Part shown: piece by piece, positions 15,691 to 19,966 of the stretch
Position numbering within the stretch: position 1 is the first letter of the stretch
How the letters are laid out: every line of letters starts with the position of its first letter
Source: CAIWHR01 sp039915505
GTDB lineage: Bacteria > Pseudomonadota > Gammaproteobacteria > Burkholderiales > Casimicrobiaceae
NCBI GenBank assembly: GCA_039915505.1
Contig: JBDSND010000130.1
Location: 1 to 19,966 of the forward strand
DNA: 19,966 bases
Reading direction: 5' to 3'
The notes under the pieces: model-generated
What the model was told of the DNA's origin: nothing
The model's input: the letters and a program-made list of their open reading frames with translations, nothing else
Databases searched by the model: none
Translations under genes and position numbers: made by a program

Positions 15691-16638
15691 TTAGCGGCCC
15701 TTTCCTTTCGCCGCCCGGCGCGGTGAGGCCGGGACGGTCCGCAGCTTGGCGGTCGGTTCCGCCATGCCACTGATTTCGCCAACGAGCCACGTCCGAAAGA
15801 CCGCAAGCTTGGGAGAGGCTGAGAAAGACGGCGGATACACCAGATAGAACTTCCGGTCCGACGGCACGGTGATGGGGAACGGCTGCACGAGCGTGCCATT
15901 GAGGAGGTCCATGCTCGTGAGTGAGCTCCTCCCAAGCGCAATGCCTTGGCCCTCGGCTGCGGCTTGCAGCATATGCGCGGAATCGTTGAAGGTGGGTCCT
16001 CGCGTTGGTTCCGGCCACGGCAGACCCGCCGCCCGGAACCACGGCTCCCAGTACTCGTCTTCCGAGCGCAGCAAGGTGTAGCGCGCCATGTCCTGGGGCT
16101 GCGCAGGCACGCCTTGCGGCAGGTGGGGACTGCACACGGGCGAGAACGCGTCCTCCATGAGGAGTTGCGCCGTCAACCCCGGCCAGCTGCCCATGCCGTA
16201 ACGCACCGCGACGTCGACATCGTCACGCCGGAAATCGGCGAGGTTCAAGGTCGCGCGCACGTCGATGTCGATCTCGGGATGCTCGTTCATGAACTTGCGC
16301 ATGCGCGGCAGCAGCCAGCGCGCGGCGAAGGACGGGACGACGCTCACCGTGAGCTGACGCGGATTCTTCTGGTTCACGATCTCGCTCATGGCGGCACCTA
16401 TCTCCGCCAGCGCGCCGCGCACACGGGTCGCGAAGCGCTCGCCCTCGTCGGTGAGTCGGATGCCTCGGCCAGCGCGCTCCACGAGTCGCACCCCCAGCTC
16501 CTCCTCCAACGCTTTCACCTGATGACTAATTGCACCGTGGGTGAGGTGCAGGGCTTCGCCAGCCCTGCTTAAGCTGCCTGTACGGGCGACCGCCTCGAAC
16601 GCCCGAAGCGCCTGCATCGCCGGAAGACGGATCGTCAT
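15691..16638 (-). CDS. LysR-type transcriptional regulator, GcvA-like
   Basis: This 315-residue DNA-binding regulator begins with the helix-turn-helix domain: LPAMQALRAFEAVARTGSLS, then AGEALHLTHGAISHQVKAL and ELGVRLVERAGRGIRLTDEG. The effector-binding domain runs from about residue 93 (RQLTVSVVPSFAARWLLPR) to about 295. The text VPSFAARWLLPRMRKF and VDVAVRYGMGSWPGL is typical of the GcvA/AmpR-like branch. The C-terminus ends in a basic tail (RRAAKGKGR). It acts on DNA in the cytoplasm and usually controls itself and a divergent neighbour; here that neighbour is a small membrane protein whose start lies 115 bases away across an AT-rich patch. The effector is unknown. The ATG at 16638 gives the standard family N-terminus. 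Confidence 0.95.
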   Translation of the reverse strand: MTIRLPAMQALRAFEAVARTGSLSRAGEALHLTHGAISHQVKALEEELGVRLVERAGRGIRLTDEGERFATRVRGALAEIGAAMSEIVNQKNPRQLTVSVVPSFAARWLLPRMRKFMNEHPEIDIDVRATLNLADFRRDDVDVAVRYGMGSWPGLTAQLLMEDAFSPVCSPHLPQGVPAQPQDMARYTLLRSEDEYWEPWFRAAGLPWPEPTRGPTFNDSAHMLQAAAEGQGIALGRSSLTSMDLLNGTLVQPFPITVPSDRKFYLVYPPSFSASPKLAVFRTWLVGEISGMAEPTAKLRTVPASPRRAAKGKGR

Positions 16639-16689
16639 GGTCGAATCAACATGTCAATTTCGTTAACAATTCTTGCGAAAAAAAATCGA

Positions 16690-16718
16690 TTGTTCGTCTG
16701 CCATTGCCGCTCTACATT
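16690..16718 (+). promoter_or_regulatory. Candidate promoter in the LysR divergent region
   Basis: TTGTTC (16690-16695) and TACATT (16713-16718) are separated by 17 bases and point to the gene at 16754. They match the sigma-70 boxes at three and four of six positions. The AT-rich stretch just before (about 16650-16690, with GTTAAC and an A8 run) stands out in this GC-rich window and is a likely site for LysR binding. Confidence 0.35.
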
Positions 16719-16753
16719 CACTTCACGGCGCAGCGCCGCTCGAGGAGCCAAAC

Positions 16754-17098
16754 ATGGCAACGGCATTCGTACTTTTACCCGCTGGCGCGGGAATCGGCAA
16801 GATCGCACTCGAGCAGGGACCACGGTCCGAAGCCCGTATCAGGATCCGTGCCCGCGAGCAATCCGCCGAGGCAGGGGTCCGCGACGACCACCGCGTCCGA
16901 GACCGTATCCGGCAGGAGCTCGGCGAGCCCCATGTCGACGTGCTGTGGCGGCTTTCAACCCCGGCATGGGCCCGTGCGCGGCGGCGGGCGATGCTGCCGC
17001 GTGGCTTCCGGGTCGCGAACTTGGTCGACGCGGCGATTCTCTGGTCGAGCGCCCTGGGCATGACCTTCGTGGCGGCGGCCGCACTCTGGCAAGTGTGA
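16754..17098 (+). CDS. Small hypothetical protein with a C-terminal membrane segment
   Basis: This 114-residue protein belongs to no family I recognise. The first half is basic and charged (RIRIRAREQSAEAGVRDDHR, then RDRIRQELGEPHVDVLWRL), the middle is arginine-rich (ARARRRAMLPRG), and the last 25 residues (from LVDAAILWSSALGM to the end, ALWQV) look like one transmembrane helix. The topology would be a cytoplasmic body with a tail anchor. GAGGAG ten bases before the ATG at 16754 supports the start; the frame is open upstream to 16673, but that stretch covers the likely promoter. The gene diverges from the LysR regulator and may be its target. Its reading frame is supported mainly by the ribosome-binding site and by the lack of a better alternative, so a non-coding origin is not excluded. 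Confidence 0.6.
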   Translation: MATAFVLLPAGAGIGKIALEQGPRSEARIRIRAREQSAEAGVRDDHRVRDRIRQELGEPHVDVLWRLSTPAWARARRRAMLPRGFRVANLVDAAILWSSALGMTFVAAAALWQV

Positions 17099-17144
17099 TC
17101 ATCTTGCCATCGACTGAGCGTGCGATCCCCGCGCAAGTAGCGGC

Positions 17145-17176
17145 GAGGGAGGCGCCAGCCGGGGGCCGGATCCCTC
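17145..17176. terminator. Inverted repeat between convergent genes
   Basis: GAGGGA (17145-17150) and TCCCTC (17171-17176) face each other across a 20-base GC-rich loop. It lies in the 82-base gap between the ends of the small membrane protein and the AI-2E-type gene. With no T-tract it is only a possible terminator. Confidence 0.25.
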
Positions 17177-17180
17177 TGGC

Positions 17181-19058
17181 CTAGGGTGTGGCGGGCACCA
17201 GCGTCGACGGCGGCTCGCCGCCGATCGACGTCGCGGGCTGGCTGGTTCGCGCCAGTGCCGCTTCGAGGGTGGTGACAATGCGGGTGGCCCCGGCCGCATC
17301 CAGGCGCTGCGTAGCACGGGAGATATCGCCATGCGGGTGCCAGAGGCCGATCACGATTTCGGTGTGCGGCAGTCGGTTCCTGAGGCGCTTGCAGAGTGCG
17401 GCGGCGTGCAGAACGGCCGCCGGCGGCAGCGCCGAGATGCAGATCACCGACGGAGCGAGCGCAGTCACGCGATTGACCAGTTCGCTGCGCTGCACATCAG
17501 CGCCCACCAGTTCGACCGGCACGCCGCGGATCTCGAGGGCGTGCTGCAACATCGCGCCGACCAGCTCGTCGGCTTCGTCCCGCGCCGAAAGTACGCACAC
17601 GGGCTGGCGAAGGATGGCGGGCGCGCGGTCCGCAGGCTCGCTCGCAGGCGCGGAGTCCGCCGCGGGCATGCCGAGGGTCGTGTCGCGCACTTCCTCGATG
17701 AGACGCCGCGTGGTGTCCAGGATCGAGCGCTTGCGCTCTTCGGTCAGGGCGTTCTCGTGACGGTCGCGCTCGGCGAGGTCGAGCGCCGGGATGAGCAGAT
17801 TGTCGTACAGCGCCAGCAGCCCGCTGGTTTGGGCGAAGTCCTCGGCGAGCTCGGTCGCTTCCTCCTGGTCGAGCGCAAGAAGGCGTTGATAGAAACGGTC
17901 CTGCGGCGAGAGCACGGGCTCGTCCCCCAGCATGACGTTCAGGAACGCGAGCTGGGGCAGATGTCGACCCAGCACCACGAGGCATACGGTGAGCGGCGTT
18001 GCGAGCAGCAGTCCGACCGCGCCCCATAGCCAGGTCCAGAAGATTGCGGCCGCCATGATGGCGAGCGCCGATAGCCCCGTGCTGGCGCCGTAGAGCCACG
18101 GCTCGATGATGTTGTTGCTGATGAGCTCCAGCACCACGAACACCGCCAACGTCCAGATCACGAGGGACCAGCCGTCGGAGATCGCGAAGGCGAGTGCGAC
18201 GGGCATGGCCGCGGCGATCCACGAGCCGATGTAGGGGATGAACCGCAGGGTAGTCGCCAGCAGTCCCCACAGCGCCGCATTCGGAACCCCGATGAAGTAG
18301 AGCGCAATTCCCACTGGCACGCCGTAGCTCGCGTTGACAATGAGCTGCATGCGCAGGTACCGGCTGACTCGGTCGCCCGCCTCTTCAATAAGCTGGGTCG
18401 TACGGTTGAGCTCTCCACGGCCAATGAGCCGGATCGCCCGATCGCGCAGGTCCTCCTGCTTCACCAGCATGATGAAGGTGAAGATGATTACCGCCGCGGC
18501 CATGGTGAGCGGTGCGAGCAGCGGCGCACTCCATTCCCGGATCAGCTCGAGCGGCCCCAGGGTCGGCGTTTCGATAGTGACCGGCACCGGCTTGCTGCTT
18601 TCGGCGGCCAGTCGCGAGCGGCGTGTCGGCGGACCCGCTTCCTTCGCTTTATCCGCTTCCTGCGCAGCGGCGATCTCGGTGCCGATCTCCTTGATCGTGC
18701 GGGTCGCCTTGCCGATGCTTCCTTCCGGCCCGCGCTGCACCTTGTTGATCTTGGTCTGGATGTTGTACTTGTACTCGGGCAGGCTCGCGGCCAGGGTGAG
18801 GAACTGGCTGGCGGTGATCCACACGACGCCCCCGATCACGCCGAACGACAGGGCCGCGACCACGGTAGTCGCGACTACGCGCGGCAGGCCAACGCGTTCG
18901 AGCAGTCGTACCGCCGGTGCCAGCAGGAAGCTCAGCAGGACCGATAGCGCGAGCGGGATGAGCACCTCACGACCGAAGTACAGGATGCCGGTCACGACCA
19001 CGAAGGTGACGATGGCGGTGAGGCGCGAGCCCGGCGGTACGGGCGCTAACGGTGGCAC
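17181..19058 (-). CDS. AI-2E family transporter with fused C-terminal B12-binding-like domain
   Basis: This 625-residue membrane protein has the AI-2E/PerM-type layout. Two or three helices lie in residues 10-90 (from FVVVTGILYFGREVLIPLAL onward). A soluble, lysine- and glutamate-rich loop follows (about 95-175). A second membrane block (about 180-370) contains LRFIPYIGSWIAAAMPVALA and ELISNNIIEPWLYGASTGLS, both conserved in the family. Such proteins are exporters or channels, some of them Na+/H+ antiporters; substrate assignment as AI-2 is not secure. Beyond the usual length of about 350-380 residues comes a soluble extension: a helical linker (380-470), then a domain (about 490-610) whose pattern, from VCVLSARDEADELVG to VELVGADVQR, VICISAL and EIVIGLWHP, resembles a B12-binding Rossmann fold. 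The cobalamin-ligand His of DxHxxG is missing. The start is a GTG at 19058 with AAGG upstream. Confidence 0.88.
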   Translation of the reverse strand: MPPLAPVPPGSRLTAIVTFVVVTGILYFGREVLIPLALSVLLSFLLAPAVRLLERVGLPRVVATTVVAALSFGVIGGVVWITASQFLTLAASLPEYKYNIQTKINKVQRGPEGSIGKATRTIKEIGTEIAAAQEADKAKEAGPPTRRSRLAAESSKPVPVTIETPTLGPLELIREWSAPLLAPLTMAAAVIIFTFIMLVKQEDLRDRAIRLIGRGELNRTTQLIEEAGDRVSRYLRMQLIVNASYGVPVGIALYFIGVPNAALWGLLATTLRFIPYIGSWIAAAMPVALAFAISDGWSLVIWTLAVFVVLELISNNIIEPWLYGASTGLSALAIMAAAIFWTWLWGAVGLLLATPLTVCLVVLGRHLPQLAFLNVMLGDEPVLSPQDRFYQRLLALDQEEATELAEDFAQTSGLLALYDNLLIPALDLAERDRHENALTEERKRSILDTTRRLIEEVRDTTLGMPAADSAPASEPADRAPAILRQPVCVLSARDEADELVGAMLQHALEIRGVPVELVGADVQRSELVNRVTALAPSVICISALPPAAVLHAAALCKRLRNRLPHTEIVIGLWHPHGDISRATQRLDAAGATRIVTTLEAALARTSQPATSIGGEPPSTLVPATP

Positions 19059-19520
19059 TGGCTACCTTGGAGGTGAGATCTGCGGGTGCGCCGGTTTCGG
19101 ACGCCCGGTAGCGGGAGCCCGAACCGGGCGGCATTATGACGGTACTCCGTCGATCGGGATCAAATGGGGCCAAATGGCCGCCAGGGATACAGTGTGCACC
19201 GTTCTGCCGGGATCAAGCATGCGGCGTAGCCCGGCGGCACCCGCCGAGGTTGAGAGGGTCGCGGTGGTGCATCCGACCATCGACCTGGCGCGATACGAAT
19301 GCGGGCGCAGCCATAGTCCCGCAGTGACCAAGCGCGCGCCAAGCCTCCGCGCGCGTGCCCTCCTCTGAGTGGTGTGGCGTCTGGGAGCTGCATCTCCGCA
19401 AGTGTGGGCCCCGCATGGTGGGGTTGCAGCGCAGCTGCATCGGGCATCAGAGTCAGTGCGGCCGACGGTCGGGCTGCGCTACCATGCCGCGTGCGCCTTG
19501 GCGCGACCTTGTGAGAATCC
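19059..19520. other. 462-base intergenic region without a convincing gene
   Basis: This gap lies between the divergent starts of the AI-2E-type gene and the RraA-like gene. Short open frames of 60-75 codons exist on both strands, but none shows a ribosome-binding site, a domain or typical composition. A GCGCGC-CAAGCCTCC-GCGCGC dyad lies near 19327-19350, and AGCTGCATC occurs twice, near 19387 and 19434. Nothing else was recognised, and a decayed gene is possible. Confidence 0.5.
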
Positions 19521-19966
19521 ATGGACCGATCCGATTCCGACTTCGCGGCCAGGGTCGCCGCAAAACTGTACACCGCAGTACTCTCGGACGTGCTCGACGA
19601 GCTCGGGCATCGCGTCCAGGCGATGCCGCCCTGCATCCGTCCACTCGACGACAGCCTGGTCCTGGTAGGGTTTGCGCGTACCGGCCTCTACCGCGAGGTC
19701 TACCACGTGGAGCCCGACGAGAATCCGTACGAGCTCGAGATGGCGCTGGTCGACGATCTGCGCCCGCACGACGTCGCGGTATTCGGCTGTGGCGGATCGA
19801 CGCGTATCGCGCCTTGGGGAGAGCTGCTCACCACGGCGGCACGCGCGCGCGGTGCCGCCGGCTGCCTCACCGATGGTTTTGTCCGCGACGTGCGCCAGAT
19901 CCGCGCGCTCGGCTTCCCGGTGTTTCATGGCGGCATTGCCCCGCTCGATTCCAAGGGAAGGGGCAA
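19521..19966 (+). CDS. RraA-like / 4-hydroxy-4-methyl-2-oxoglutarate aldolase family protein, 5' part
   Basis: The first 148 residues are seen; the gene runs off the right end. The family signature is present: SDVLDELGHRVQAMPPCIRP near the start, WGELLTTAARARGAAGCLTD, and the Arg122-Asp123 pair in DGFVRD, followed by LGFPVFHGGIAPLDSKGR. In this family the Arg binds substrate and the Asp binds the Mg2+ ion for retro-aldol or decarboxylation chemistry on oxo-acids; RraA itself is a relative that inhibits RNase E. The upstream segment YREVYHVEPDENPYELEMAL differs from canonical RraA and fits the broad RraA-like group, so the exact activity is open. The ATG at 19521 fits the family start; the ribosome-binding site GTGAGAA is weak. 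Confidence 0.88.
   Translation, partial: MDRSDSDFAARVAAKLYTAVLSDVLDELGHRVQAMPPCIRPLDDSLVLVGFARTGLYREVYHVEPDENPYELEMALVDDLRPHDVAVFGCGGSTRIAPWGELLTTAARARGAAGCLTDGFVRDVRQIRALGFPVFHGGIAPLDSKGRG

Noticed and set aside
18334..19368. Long open frame on the plus strand opposite the AI-2E-type gene
   Set aside because: It is antisense to a gene with clear family motifs, has Ser/Arg/Thr-rich composition typical of an opposite-strand frame, and shows no domain.

Overview
The window is 19,966 bases of GC-rich chromosomal DNA. It looks like a Gram-negative member of the Pseudomonadota, probably a beta- or gammaproteobacterium. The evidence is a peptide chain release factor 3, a CreA protein, a Pol IV with a finger-region insertion of the kind I associate with betaproteobacterial DinB, two lipobox-bearing proteins, a Tat-type signal, and GGGGTCAGAGT-type short repeats. 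I cannot name the genus. No phage, plasmid, transposase, CRISPR array, tRNA or rRNA is visible.

Layout. Positions 1-1132 hold the 3' end of a xanthine-dehydrogenase-family molybdenum hydroxylase and a ModA-like binding protein with no signal peptide. A Tat-exported aldo/keto reductase (minus strand) and a tandem universal stress protein (plus strand) follow; they diverge from a short region holding a 14-bp tandem repeat. Next is a lipoprotein-type alpha/beta hydrolase.

Positions 4580-10670 are the core of the window: six plus-strand genes with tight or overlapping junctions. They encode a methyltransferase resembling plant coclaurine N-methyltransferases, an exported DUF6134-like protein, a three-histidine-box fatty acid desaturase, an FAD amine-oxidase-like oxidoreductase, a DUF1365 protein and a cyclopropane-fatty-acid-synthase-like methyltransferase. 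The last three match the Rv0449c-Rv0448c-ufaA1 set of the Mycobacterium tuberculosis sigK locus. I infer a membrane-lipid acyl-chain modification operon: the desaturase makes a double bond, one or both methyltransferases add a carbon to it, and the flavoenzyme reduces or further oxidises the product. In the Cfa-like enzyme two residues of the E. coli Cfa bicarbonate-binding active site appear changed (Cys to Ser, His to Gln), so the product may be a methyl or methylene branch rather than a cyclopropane.

The rest is mostly housekeeping and accessory genes: prfC (minus), a 12-unit repeat array of about 24 bp, creA, a short repeat element with direct and inverted GGGTCAGAGTG cores, dinB, a Tyr/Gly-rich lipoprotein, a GcvA-type LysR regulator (minus) diverging from an unrecognised small membrane protein, an AI-2E-family transporter with a fused C-terminal B12-binding-like domain (minus), and the 5' part of an RraA-like gene cut by the window end. 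Intergenic regions are unusually rich in short tandem repeats, with four different families in 13 kb.
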